Assembly (NCBI GenBank): GCA_029990175.1 | Contig: JARKIP010000011.1 | Coordinates: 28,866,001-28,930,000 of the forward strand | Length of the DNA: 64,000 nucleotides | Reading direction: 5' to 3' | DNA from: Petunia secreta | Lineage: Eukaryota > Streptophyta > Magnoliopsida > Solanales > Solanaceae | Program-made: the position numbers and the translations under genes | Notes under the pieces: model-generated | The model's database searches: none | What the model saw: the letters and a program-made list of their open reading frames with translations, nothing else | What the model was told of the DNA's origin: nothing | Shown: piece by piece, positions 51,726 through 62,871 of the stretch | Numbering within the stretch: the stretch's first letter is position 1 | How the letters are laid out: every line of letters begins with the position of its first letter

Positions 51726-53194
51726 CCACCTCACACTTAGACCTTTGCTCGCCCTCGAGCAATCATCAAAGACTAATTTCCCAACTAGATCCTAACACTT
51801 AATAGAACAGGCTTACCTATGATTATGGTTGATACCGACCATTAGACAAGTGCATATACATACCATGTAACCCTCAACACATGCCAAAAAGTCACCAAGT
51901 TTTAAAACACTAGAACGACCAACCCAAGACATCTCAACCTCAAAAACCGACTCAATGAAACCAAGCTTTCATAAGATCACACCCATTCACTCAACCAAGA
52001 AGTCAAAATTTCACCTATCTCGTGCAGATCATGTGCCCTCACCGAATCAAGAGAGCGTCCCAAATATCACATAAAGAATATATTTCAAGAATAAATGAGG
52101 GACATAATATAGGAAGAATTCACTCGCTCTCAAAAGAGTTTCACATGCCACACACAACGTACCATAGGCTTGCCTGTAGTGTAGGACTTTACTAATGTAA
52201 GCTCGCTCCAATCGGGATTAATTAGGACTTTACGGGTTGTAATGTAGGCTAAAAAAAGGGTAGGATAAATATGGATAAATAGTGACTACCTCCCTAAGCA
52301 CTTTAATACATCACTTTCACTTTTTTTTTTCAACCATTCTTCTCAAAACCAACCAAGCAACTACCCAAACATACACAAGAACTTCCCTCTCAATTTAAGC
52401 ACTTTGCAACTTTACTTTTGCACACTCACTAGCAAGGATTGAGATTTTCTTTCTTTTGTTTTCTTCTTTTTTTCCTTTTATTTTTTTCATTTTTTTTCTT
52501 TTCAATATTATTCTCAACCTTGCCAATGATTCTCTTTTTTTTTTTCAAAATGCACCATATTATTTTCTTTCATCGGTTCCACTCAAAAGCCACCCCATCA
52601 TCTAACCACAACTCCACAAACAATCAAATATTTCAATTAAAGTGCTATAAGGAGTTAAGGGTTCAACAAGAGGCAATTAAGAACAAAAGGGGTAAGGCTT
52701 GAAATGTGGGTGCCAACAAAAAGGTCAATATGCTCAAAAGGGCTTAAGAAGGATAATATTCAAGGGTAGGCTATTCAAGGCTAGAAAGGCTTATCAAAGA
52801 AACGCCTGTATCATCTCCCGACTGGAGCAAACCTAGAATTTCGCTTTGAACACACACGGGGCAAGTTCTAGACATCAATATGTGGCACGGAACATAAGAA
52901 AGGATACTCACAACTCATATTGCACATGGTTCACTAAAGACGGTTTCATTCCAACTCTTGGTTAAAGCAAACAAGATGCAACTTTGGAAATTTAAGCACT
53001 AAGGCACAATAGTTCACAAAGAGTCAAGTAGTTGAACCTAAGCGTCTCAAAAAGGTCATTCAAATTTTTTTAGGCATGCATCACAATTTTAAAACCAAAA
53101 GGGATTCACAAATAGCATATGCTCAAGTCCAAATTCACCGGTATCAAGCAAACCAAAGGCACCTAGCATTCTATCAATTTTCCTAAAGTACTCT

Positions 53195-53198
53195 ACTA

Positions 53199-53250
<52 letters not shown>

Positions 53251-53252
53251 AA
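53195..53252. repeat. (CTA)n microsatellite
   Basis: About 16 CTA units inside the noncoding part of the retroelement. Confidence 0.93.
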
Positions 53253-53764
53253 CTACTCCTAAAAATAAAAATTTACCTGGTTCAAAGGTCTACCTGTGGA
53301 AAAGAACTGAGGCCATAAGAAAAACCATAGATGACTGTACGACTAACTAAAACTAAAATAAAATCTTTTTGGAATTTTTCATTAGTTTTCTATTTTTTTT
53401 TCATTTTTTTATATATTAAAGCAAGAAAAAAATAAAAATAAAGTCAAATGACAAAAATAAAAAATTGCTAAAATTAAATACCTAAAGGTACAATCATCCA
53501 TAACCTCAAAATTTTGGAAGTTTCCCCCACCCCACACTTAAAAGCAAGCAATGTCCTCAGTGCGAACAAAAATAGAGTGCAAGAGTGAAAAGAACTTCCC
53601 TGAAGGCCGAAAAGAGCCTAGCCTTTGGCGCTAGCAGTGGCACCATCTCCATTACGAACCCACCAAGCGTCCGTAGAGCAAGGGGTACCCAGACTTCCCC
53701 CGACATGTCGTCATTTTAAGGCATTAAGGGGTACAACACCCCACACTTGAGCTCGAGATACCTA

Positions 53765-54090
53765 AGCCTCGTGTGCAGTTGGAAGCTTTCGTGAGGCGAC
53801 GCTTTGAGAAATCTTCGAGCTTTTGGAGGCTTTGAGGGGGCGACGCCTCACGATAGCTTCACAGTTGTGTGGCTCAATGTTGTACGCCATGCGATCATAG
53901 GGGCGACGCCTGGTGAAAGCTTCGAGTTTTTGGGAGCTCACTGATGGTCTCAAGGCGATGGAGGAGGCGACGCCTTGAGAAAGCTTCGAGCTTTTGGAGG
54001 CTTTGAGGGGGCGATGCTTGGTGAAATCTTGGACCTTCTGGAGCTCACTGATGTGCTTAGAGCGATGGTGGGGTGACGCCCTTGCCATGG
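53765..54090. repeat. GC-rich minisatellite around GGCGACGCC
   Basis: Five to six degenerate units of 45-65 bp, each with GGCGACGCC- followed by AAGCTTCGAG-TTTTGGAGGC. They read as an open frame on the minus strand (108 codons, RRRPLKASKSSK repeats), but this looks like repeat-driven openness rather than a gene. Confidence 0.75.
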
Positions 54091-54623
54091 CTCAGTCCAG
54101 TTTTTCTCCCACAAATTTTCTAAGTGTTGTAGCTTTTGGAAACTGTTTCCACAAGAATTCTCATTGCCTTTCAGTCATTCCGCACTCCTCGAAAACGCTT
54201 CACCTTTCGAATGTCCCAAGCCCTGCAAACACAATGAGAACTATGTAACACTAAAGAAATAAAATGACGAAAACAATAAAAATTGGGTTGCCTCCCAACT
54301 AGCGTTTGATTTAACATCGCGGCACGACTCTTTTTGTATTTTTACTCTTTTTCTATTTTTTCTTTTATTTTATTTTTGCGTTTACATACAAAGCTCGGGT
54401 TGCCTCCCGAGAAGTGCCTTAGTTAATGTCCTGGCACGACAACACTTTTAAGCTCACTTCCAGCATTTACGTCTCCTCTTCTTACGATGAACTTTTGCTT
54501 TCTTCTTCCCTTTAGGAGGAACTTTATTCAACTTCACAAGTAATATGCCATTGTCAACTTGTTCCATATTTCGCTCAAACACCTCGTTTGGTTTACTGTC
54601 ATGTTCTCGTCTAACACAGTCTA

Positions 54624-55103
54624 TCAAAAAAAACACTCTTCAAACTTAGCCATATGATCCTTTTCATTATAAACCTTGAAAGTAATCTTTTCTCCATGCG
54701 CTCTCACAATCATCTCCCCAAGTTCCATTTCAATAATTTCCTTCGAGGTGACTAAGAACGGTCTTCCCAAAATTATTGGAGCTTCTTGATCCTCTTCATA
54801 GTCTAGAATAATAAAATCAGCAGAGAACGTAAACTTCCCAACTTTAATCAACACATCCTTCACCTTACCATCGGGGCAAGCGAGTGATCCATCCGCCATC
54901 TTAAGAGTGACTGAAGTAGGCTCGATTTCTCCAAGGCCTAACCTTTTATAAACAGACAAAGGCATGAGATTTATGCTGGCCCCCAGATCACACATTGCAC
55001 CAAAAATATTTTGACCACCAATAGTGCAAGGAATAGTAAACCTCCCAGGATCTTGAAGTTTTGGAGGTAGTTTACTCAGGATTGTACTACACTCATCCGT
55101 CAA
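54624..55103 (-). CDS. Retroelement aspartic protease, Athila-like
   Basis: An open 159-codon frame. DLGASINLMPLSVYKRLGLG is the retropepsin active-site loop (DLGAS in place of DSGAT), followed by ADFIILDYEEDQ and IILGRPFL, the conserved flap and C-terminal motif. By family it processes the gag protein. The frame ends without any following reverse transcriptase. Confidence 0.85.
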   Translation of the reverse strand: MTDECSTILSKLPPKLQDPGRFTIPCTIGGQNIFGAMCDLGASINLMPLSVYKRLGLGEIEPTSVTLKMADGSLACPDGKVKDVLIKVGKFTFSADFIILDYEEDQEAPIILGRPFLVTSKEIIEMELGEMIVRAHGEKITFKVYNEKDHMAKFEECFF

Positions 55104-55121
55104 CTCGATTGTATCAATCTC

Positions 55122-55475
55122 TTATAGTTTCCTCTTCTTAACTAGAATCTCTTTTAGGAACTTCACAAATGACGGCATCAGTTCAAACGCATCAGTCAAA
55201 GGAATGCTAACCTGAACCTCTTTTATCATACTCACAAATTTTTGAAATTGAGTCATATCCTTTGATGGTATAAGTCTCTGCGGGAATGGTGGAGGTGGCA
55301 GAGGTGCCTCCTTTTTCTCTTCTTTCCTATTTACCTTCTCCACTTTTTCAACTTTTTCTATTTCAGCTCTCTCCTCAGACTTGGCCATCAGCTCTCCACC
55401 TTCAATTAAAGTCACTGCAAGACATTGCTCAGGCCCTTTTCTAACAGTACTTACTGCTCCCACCAACTGCCCCAA
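55122..55475 (-). pseudogene. Linker between gag and protease
   Basis: A 117-codon Glu/Lys/Pro-rich frame (EKVEKVEKVNRKEEKKE, then PLPPPPFPQRLIP and FQKFVSMIKEV). This is the usual proline-rich connector upstream of the Athila-type protease. Separated from its neighbours by a stop and a frame change. Confidence 0.65.
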
Positions 55476-55800
55476 CTGGTGCTCAGGTTCTTTTGAGCAT
55501 TGACAAGATCTTGTATGGCATGTGCATGGGCTGCAGTGTCAGCTATCATTCTCTGCTGGCCTGCCATTACCTGTTGGCCTGCCATTAGCTGCTTTAGCAT
55601 ATCTTCAATTGAACTGCTAACCTGTTGTGGCGGAGCTGGAAGTGGTTGATAATTATTTGGGGCTCTCGTATTGCCTTGATAATAAGCATTACCAAACTGA
55701 TTTTGACCCTGCGGCCTATTTTGATTACCCACGTAATAAACTGACTCTGGATTAGAGGAGCAAACCTCTGTAGCATGATCTTGACCACAAACCTCACAAA
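55451..55800 (-). pseudogene. Nucleocapsid region of gag with degenerate zinc knuckle
   Basis: The right part (about 55745-55800) encodes CEVCGQDHATEVC, a knuckle spaced C-x2-C-x3-H-x4-C. It is followed by an Asn/Gln/Pro-rich stretch and a MAGQQVMAGQQRM duplication. Confidence 0.7.
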
Positions 55801-56139
55801 AACTCTGGAGTTATTGCATTGGAGCCACTGGTTGCTGAGTCTGCGGCAGAGCTAGCTTGCTAATTTGATTAGAAATAACATCCATCTTCGCCCTCAGCTC
55901 TGAAACTGCATCTAACTGAAGTACCCCAGCAGATTTCTGCGTAGTAGCTCTACCATCTCCCTACCAATCAGGATTGCTCTGCGAAAACTTGTCTAATAAT
56001 TCATAGATCTGGTCAAAGTTTAAGGCCAGTACTTGGCCTCCAGCAGCAGCATCCACCACGATCTTGGTATGAGCATTCAAACCTTCAACAAAGGTGTGGG
56101 CCAACACCTCATTAGACTATTTGTGGTGCGAGCAATCTC

Positions 56140-56601
56140 TCAACAATGACTTGAATCTTTCCCAGGCTGAATACAAGGATTCTCCATCTCTTGTCTAAAA
56201 GACATAATCTCACTTATTTTAGCTGTTTTGGCAGAGGGGTAGAATTTAGCCAAAAATTTCTTAGCTAAAGTATCCCAAGTAGTGATAGACCCAGGCTTTT
56301 CAGCCTTTAACCACCTCTTTGCTGCCCCGATCAATGAAAAAGGGAAGAGTATCAATCGAATATAATCAGTTGAAACCCCTGCTGGTGTGTATGTGTCACT
56401 AATCTCCAAGAAATTCTGGATATATTGTTGTGGATCCTCGTGTAGTAATCCAGCATATTGTCCAGTCGCATGTAACAGTTGTATCATGCCTGACTTAATC
56501 TCGAAGTGTCCAATAATTTCAGGTTTAACTATGCTCGAGGCTACTCCTTCCAGACTGGGAAGAGTAACATCTCGCACGGCTAAAGCTCGTTCTGCTGCCA
56601 T
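56140..56601 (-). pseudogene. Gag capsid domain of the Athila-like element
   Basis: A 153-codon frame starting MAAERALAVRDV. LHEDPQQYIQNFLEISDTY and LFPFSLIGAAKRWL belong to the retrotransposon gag core, followed by WDTLAKKFLAKFYP. The frame is broken near 56160 and the gag sense continues in another frame to about 55980. Confidence 0.85.
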
Positions 56602-56719
56602 TCCTACATGTAAGGGTTAAGAGAAACCTAAAACCTGAAACAACACAAAAACTCAAAACAAAAATTAAACCTGAATAGAAAATAAGTAATCGTTCAAAAA
56701 GAAATCCGTCAATTGTTAG

Positions 56720-56737
56720 TCCCCGGCAACGGCGCCA
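56720..56737 (-). other. Primer-binding site, tRNA-Asp
   Basis: TCCCCGGCAACGGCGCCA is the 3' end of plant tRNA-Asp(GTC) including CCA; on the element strand it reads as the complementary primer site, six bases from the 5' LTR (56744). An Asp primer is known in Athila/Tat elements. Confidence 0.92.
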
Positions 56738-56743
56738 AAAACT

Positions 56744-57984
56744 TGTTGCTCCCAAACGCACACGCGAGTATACGTGGTCGACAAGTAATAAAGTGATAAG
56801 ATTGAGTATCGTTCCCACGAGGACTATTGTTTAGGCTGAATCCTAGCAAATAATTTCTTTAAAACTATTCAGGGATCTTTTTCAATAGTGATTGTGATTT
56901 TTACTAACTTAAATAATAATTAAAAACAAGTAATTGAAGTCAAGTAATAGAGAAAATTCTAAGTTGTTATCAATAAGAGGAAACGGTCCAGGATCAGAGT
57001 TACGAACAATCCAGTTGAGTTTTCCAATTGATTCCACTCCTCGAATCCTGGATTACTAACTAACAGATTAAATATACCCGTGAAAACCTTTCGATTCTTC
57101 GCGGCCTACGCAGGCTATTCCAATCCCTATATGTCTATGGGTTGAATCACGTGCACGCATTAACGAATTCTGTAATTAGTTAAGCTAGGCGAACAAGTAT
57201 ATGTCTATCCTACTCACAAATTGGTTCCCCGATGCCCGGGTTCACAATCTAGCCCTACTCTTTCTTATTGCGTTCATAAATTCCCTCTTTTGAGTTCAAT
57301 CTAAGAACCATAGATAATGCCTAATTATCGGGCCCTAATAATTAAACAAGTGAAATCAAGAAAGAATAAATAATCTGTTATGGGATTCAATATATGGAAT
57401 TCAATCTTCAAATATCAACTTTCATGAAATACTCTAACCCTAGAACGGTAGGTTTAGTTACACATAGTCATAATCACAACACAAGAATTCATGTAAGAAA
57501 GATGAAATATTGTAATAGATGATAAAAAGGAATTAAACCCTTGGTTCAATGTGTAAGAACTCCAAACTTGCTCTTAGAATTCGACCTCCCCCTCTAAAAT
57601 GAAATAAAAGAGGTTTTATATTGTTTACAAAGTGCTAGGATAAGTTAAACCAAAGCCTAATCTAGTTGGGAAAACTTTTGTCTCGTCAGCCTCAAAGCTT
57701 TCGTGGAGCCACGCCTCCACCATAGCCTCCAATTCTTCAGGGCTTTCTTGAGGCCTTGCTCCAGTATAGCTTCCAACGCTTCTGGGCTTTCTTGAGGTCT
57801 TGCTCCAGTATAGCTTCCAACGCGTCCATTAATTCTAATTTGCTTGTTCTTGCCTCGAATTCATCCGCACCATTCCTAAAATCACAAATACGATAAGTGA
57901 GCACAAGAAACACAATTAGAGCGCATAAAGTACTAAAATGTGAGAATATATTAAGGTAAAATAGGCAAATATTGCCAAACATCA
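56744..57984 (-). repeat. 5' LTR of the gag-protease element
   Basis: 1,241 bp. It is longer than its partner mainly because of a ~50-bp internal duplication around 57735-57825 (CTTTCTTGAGG-CTTGCTCCAGT twice). Confidence 0.93.
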
Positions 57985-58065
57985 GTAACTCTGTCACTTC
58001 AGGTAAATTTACAAAAATTGCACTCTATAGAACTTTCATATTGTTGGCTCCATTAAGAACTCTTA

Positions 58066-58300
58066 CTCTTTCTGTTCTAGTTTATGTGAACCTATTTTCT
58101 TTTTAGCCCGTTAAAAAATGGCTTCTTTCTAAATTTATAAGCAATACAATTTCAAATATATCACTATACCGTTAATGAGATGATTTATAGCCACATAAAT
58201 ATTAATGACTTATTTTAACCAACAAGCTTTAAAACTCTTCTTTTCTTTCTTAAACATTGTTCCGAATCAAGCATGTTTACATAAACAGAAATAGATGGAG
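58066..58300. mobile_element. Decayed Stowaway-like MITE
   Basis: The ends resemble the TIR family TACTCCCTCCGTTCCAGTTTATGTGAACC: left TACTCTTTCTGTTCTAGTTT, right a mutated complement ending ATAGATGGAGTA. Flanked by TA (58064-58065 and 58301-58302). Confidence 0.7.
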
Positions 58301-58302
58301 TA

Positions 58303-58652
58303 TATATTTAACCCGATCGCCATAAGGTAGGTTAAGTTTCCAAAACATGAGCGTCGCCAGAAGATAGAAAGTCTTGGCGATCGCCAAGCGCATACACATA
58401 ACATAGTCTGGCGTCGCTAATGACTTTCACACACATGGTATATTTTACCATGCTTTAAGTAGTTGTACTCTTGGAAATCGCTAGAATATAGTCCCTAAAT
58501 CGCTGAGAAAAATCTTGGCAAGCGTTGGACTTCCACCAAAGGTATCAAGCTTTAAAAGGTTGTACTTTTCATACATGGTACCCAGCTTTAAAGGTTACGT
58601 TGTACTTGCGCACATCGCCGAGATTTGATCCCTAAAACACAAAACAAAGTCC
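58303..58652. repeat. Degenerate tandem repeats rich in TCGC motifs
   Basis: Roughly three diverged ~80-100-bp units share CATGGTA-, AGCTTTAAA-GGTTGTACTT and ATCGC-GAG-TTGATCCCTAAA elements. It contains the perfect 16-bp palindrome CTTGGCGATCGCCAAG at 58373-58388. No gene. Confidence 0.5.
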
Positions 58653-58657
58653 TGACG

Positions 58658-59345
58658 TGATGGAATCCGGATTAGCACTCGAAGCCGTGGAGGATTCATG
58701 CTAGACATTAAGAGATTGGAGTGTTTGAAGAGCATGGAAAGCAAGACTCAAATCAAAAGGATGGCCAAATGAGCAAAAATGCAAGACTATAGGATTCTGG
58801 AAATTTGCACATAGCGATCGCGAGAGACTTAGCGCGATCGCGATGAGATCTAAGACTACACATCGTGATCGCGCAGCGACATGCGCGATCGCGATGAAGG
58901 ACATGTCCTGGAAGATTTTCAGAATTAACATTAGGGGCTATTTAGTCTATTTATCTTTGTATTTAATTAGCTACTATAAATAGCCTAATCCTAGGGTTTA
59001 GTCATAAGATTTTGGATGATGAATGATTGAGAATACTCTTGTGAGAGTGTGTGTATAGGTTGTATCCATTTTGCTCTTCTTGGATCTCTCTTGGATTCTC
59101 TTGTGTGAGAGTTCCATTACTTGAGTTCAAGTCTTCCCCCCTTGGATATCGATCATTGATTGTATTGTCTAAATTAGGGTATTACAATTTATTTGTAGTG
59201 TTCTAATTTACCTATAATTGTGGGATTTGATTCCTTTCTTTCTTTCTTCTATCTATCCCCATATTCCCTTCTATATTTACTTTGTGTCATTGATTTTATC
59301 GTTTGATTGCTTGATTTCCTATTCTTAGAGTTTAGGATCCTATCA
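58658..59345 (+). repeat. 5' LTR with GCGATCGC cluster
   Basis: 688 bp. U3 holds four GATCGC-centred motifs (58814-58893). A TATAAAT box lies at about 58975. Confidence 0.87.
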
Positions 59346-60400
59346 TTTAATATCAGAGCTCGGATCGGTGTTTTTTTCTACACACACTGTCTAGGTTTTG
59401 ATTTTTTAAATCTGAAAATTAAAAAAAAAAAAAAAAACAAACAAACAAAAACAAAAATTCAAAAATCCCAAAAATTGATTCATAGATTTAGGATTTCTTT
59501 GGATGAAAATTTTTGTTGGAAGTTGTTGATTGTTGATAATAGAAGTTGTGTTTGGAAGGAATTGAAAAGCAAACAACGTTTGGGGCATCAATTTGAAGAT
59601 TTAAAAACTAGGGTTCTTCAAATTCTTCAACAAGTGATTTGGGACTTTTTCGATTTCGTTGTTGTTTTTGAAGAATTGATCATTGGGGTTTGTTAGCAGA
59701 CTTATAAGGAGCTCATATCTCAAATTTAGAGCAAAAATAAGTTGATTTGTGAAGATTCAAGTGAAGAAAATTTCTAAAAATTCAGGCTTTATAAATCAAG
59801 AATTATTCTTCGCGATCGCGCAGACCTGTTGACTGATTGTTTTTCACGATCGCGCGGCAACAACGCAAGGTTGTTGACTTCTTCATCGCGATAGCGACAA
59901 AACTCACGCGATAATGCAGAATTTAAAAATAGTCTCTTTACAGATTGCTCAGAACAGTCCCTAAACAGTATCAAATCACCCAAAACCCTTTCATATCATC
60001 AGATCAGTAAGTTTCTGGATCACACACAAAATTTCATCAAATTCCAATATTTTTTTGTGCCAGTTCGATTCGTGTTTTTTCTCTTTTTGGTTTTATTGCA
60101 TGTTTATTTATTCCTAGTCCATTTGTGTATTTTTGTCTGTTTCTTTGGTTTCTTATAAACTCTACTCTGGACCGAAGCGTGGATACATACCTTGAGAATT
60201 TGAGGTTGTAGAACCTTGAAGAGATTAAGGGAATCCTTGAGTGGAAAAAGGCTTGAGTGGTGAGAATATTAGACTGTGGTCACAAAATCCATTGACCTTG
60301 AGTGTATACACGAGTGGAAAGAAAATTGAGTGTACATATATTGAGTGATACACGTAAGGGAGTGAATTTGTGAGGTCCTTTTCTCTTTATTGTTGCAAAT

Positions 60401-61114
60401 ATGTCCTCGGGTGATGATTGTGGAGGTTATGACTCCTATGGAGATAATGGGAGTTGCTATAATGATTGTGGAGACTATGGTTCCTATGATGATGGTGGGA
60501 GTTGCTATGATGATTCGGGAAACTATGGCTCTTACGGTGATGAAGTGAGTTACTATGATAATCATGAAGCTTATGGAGACGAATGTGAAGATTTTTATGT
60601 TTCTAGCCATGAAGTTTATGATAGTGACTCTTCAAGGTACAATATTCATTGGGATGAACTTGAAAATGTAGATAGTGACATGGATAGAATTGATGATTAT
60701 AAAGAATATTCATTTGCATCTTCTCTTTGTGTTTCTAAAAATAAGCAAGAGAGTAATAGTGGTCTTTCCATTGGTTTGAGAAGAAATAGTAGTTATTCCA
60801 TGAGAAAAAGGGAGTTTACACCTTCTACTTGTGCTAAAACGTTCCATGCTCCTAATTCTAATGTGAAAAAAAATTTAAGGCCTAAGGTAAGAAAAAGTGC
60901 TACTTTTGCTACAAATGGTTTGCCTTGGTCTAACAATGCTTTGAGAGAGTTGGATGGTTATTATGATGAGTCTAGTGGGGTGAATGCTTCTTGTGGTCCT
61001 ACTACTAGTGAGGATCTATTCCGCCATTACTATAAAAATGGACACAAGCAGAAACTAAGTAGATTTACTATTAGTGTTGAAGGATATGAAGGGTACGTAT
61101 ATTCTACAAGTTGA
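60401..61114 (+). CDS. Retroelement protein of unknown function, YGD-repeat N-terminus
   Basis: 238 codons counting the stop, starting at ATG 60401. Residues 1-65 are imperfect ~15-residue repeats rich in Tyr, Gly, Asp and Ser (GDYGSYDDGGSCYDD, then GNYGSYGDEVSYYDN). The middle is Ser-rich and basic (RRNSSYSMRKREF, KKNLRPKVRK); the C-terminus has EDLFRHYYKNGHKQKLSRF. It sits in the gag position, but I see no capsid core or zinc knuckle and do not recognise the family. A gag-derived RNA-binding role is only an inference. Confidence 0.6.
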   Translation: MSSGDDCGGYDSYGDNGSCYNDCGDYGSYDDGGSCYDDSGNYGSYGDEVSYYDNHEAYGDECEDFYVSSHEVYDSDSSRYNIHWDELENVDSDMDRIDDYKEYSFASSLCVSKNKQESNSGLSIGLRRNSSYSMRKREFTPSTCAKTFHAPNSNVKKNLRPKVRKSATFATNGLPWSNNALRELDGYYDESSGVNASCGPTTSEDLFRHYYKNGHKQKLSRFTISVEGYEGYVYSTS

Positions 61115-61260
61115 TGACATTGATGCAAATTGCATAAGCCCTACTTTGGTTGAGTAGTTGAGACTACCTTGCTATAAATTGGTAACTCCTTATAAGTATA
61201 ATGAAGTATGGGTTGATAGAGTAGCAAAGGTTTGCATTTCTAAAGGGAGATAAGGAATAT

Positions 61261-61605
61261 GTGTGTTGTGAAGTGTACCCTTTGCACTCTTATCATGTTT
61301 GGTTGGGGATGCCTTGGATGCAAAACAAAGAGTTTCAATACAATGCTTCAAGGGACGTGTATTATGTGGGAATGAATAGGAGGTATTGTGACTTTGCTCC
61401 TAGGAGACAAGTCAAAAAATGTGACTTGGAGGGTGGTAGGAAAATTGGCACTTCAAGTGGTGTCAAGTTGAAAGTTGAGGTGAAGAGTACTCATATCCCT
61501 TCTAAAGGGATTCTTGGCGAATATCCTAATTCAAATGAACTTGAGAGAGAAAAGATTGAGACGAGTAAGAGAGTGGCAAGTGACAATTCAAGAGAGGAAA
61601 AATGA
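61261..61605 (+). pseudogene. Gypsy-like segment downstream of protease
   Basis: The frame contains YPLHSYHVWLGMPWMQNKEF, which resembles the D-x-x-LG-x-PW motif following retropepsins in gypsy polyproteins. It then becomes a Lys/Glu/Ser-rich tail. The active-site DSG segment should lie just upstream (61115-61260), but I cannot read an intact one. Confidence 0.5.
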
Positions 61606-62095
61606 GAGCTTGAAATAAGTGGAGTGAGTAAGTTGTGACAAGAAAAGAGAGAAGAGTATGAAGAAAATTTGAGAGAAAACAAAAGAATGGGGTGAGGATT
61701 TTCCTAATTCTTAGATTCTAACCTTTCTTCTTTCCCTAGTTGTTTTATATCTTTTGAAGGTACTTTGGGAGATGCTAAATTAACGAATCCTTACTTGAAA
61801 GTGGTTCCATGCTTGGAAGATAAAAAGGAGGCCAAAGTAAAGTCAAGTGAGCTTAAATTTGAAAAGCCAAGGTAAAGAAGAATCTTCAGGTGTGCTACAA
61901 GGTAACAAAGCTAATCCTAACTCTTGTATTTCTTTGGGTGAGTTTGATAGAGACTTGAGTATGGTTGATAACTAGACTTTTTGTAGGATTGATGATTCTT
62001 TATCTTGTAGTGATAATAGTCAAAGTGAAAGTTATGAGTATGCACTAGTTGGGCACACTTGTAAAAAGAAAATTGATGGTTTTTGTGAGTGTGAA

Positions 62096-62859
62096 TTGTT
62101 CTGTACTAGTGGTGTGCAAATGATTGAGCTTGAACAAAATGACTTGTGTTATGATAACCCACCTTTGTTTGATAAATGTGAAAATGAATTGCTTGATCTT
62201 GATATAATAACATCTGATGGCATTCTTGATTTTGATGGTAGTTTGTGTCAAGGTTTTAAAGTATTTGACAATCCACTTATTTGTTGAAAATGAGCAAGCA
62301 GAAGTGTTGGAAGGTGATTTTAGTATTGACAATCCATTATTTGCTCAAAATGATTCTTATGACTTGCTTGAGAGTGATAATTGTGTAGATGTTAGCAAGC
62401 TAACTCCCAAAATATTTGTTGAAAGCTTGTCTAATGTTAGGAAGTCCTCCAAAGGTAAGATAGCTCCTTAAAGAAGGAGGGATGCACTAGTGATAGTAGT
62501 GGTAAATTAATAGATACTAGGTTTAGTGTCAAATTCTTTACTTGCTCTATTCCAAGTTTTGAGCATACATTTAGAGTAGACTTTGCTAGAGCTTCCAAGG
62601 TTAAAGTGATAAATTGTCAATGGAGGCTTGGCATGAGTCGAATAAGCTTAAAAATGAAGATTATTTTGTGAATGAACTTGATAGAGGTTGTCTTTCTAGC
62701 CGAGTTTTTGATGTTGGAATTGAAAAGATATTCTTTAAGGATGATTTTGATGCTTGGCTTTACCATAAGAGTGTGCATTTTGAGTTGAATCATATAGCTC
62801 TTATTCTATTTTCTTGGAATGGTTTTGCAAGATACAAATTCGAGGATGAATTTCGTTAA
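62096..62859 (+). pseudogene. C-terminal retroelement frames of unknown function
   Basis: Three overlapping broken frames (62096-62287, 62217-62471, 62614-62859), acidic and Asn/Leu-rich. The last ends FSWNGFARYKFEDEF just before the polypurine tract, suggesting it is the true end of the element's coding region. Not recognised. Confidence 0.4.
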
Positions 62860-62871
62860 AGAATGAGGGAA

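Larger units (their letters stand above)
50522..57989 (-). mobile_element. Complete LTR retrotransposon with gag and protease but no RT (Athila-like gypsy)
   Basis: LTRs 50527-51725 and 56744-57984 (TGTTGCTCCC to CAAACATCA), flanked by the exact 5-bp duplication GTAAC (50522-50526 and 57985-57989). Minus-strand order: 5' LTR, tRNA-Asp primer site (56720-56737), gag, CCHC-like knuckle, aspartic protease (54624-55103), then ~2.9 kb noncoding with a minisatellite, a (CTA)n run and a purine tract before the 3' LTR. No reverse transcriptase or integrase remnant is visible, so the element must be moved in trans. The LTRs are similar, differing by scattered substitutions and small indels. Confidence 0.93.

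Noticed and set aside
53762..54088. 108-codon minus-strand frame as a gene
   Set aside because: It lies wholly within the GC-rich minisatellite, its residues repeat with the DNA unit, and it sits in the usually noncoding 3' part of the retroelement.
53195..54090. CRISPR-like array
   Set aside because: These are a triplet microsatellite and a degenerate minisatellite in plant retroelement DNA, without constant repeats and unique spacers.
60269..60610. Ile/Thr-rich minus-strand frame
   Set aside because: Antisense shadow of the Tyr-Gly-Asp repeat coding sequence.
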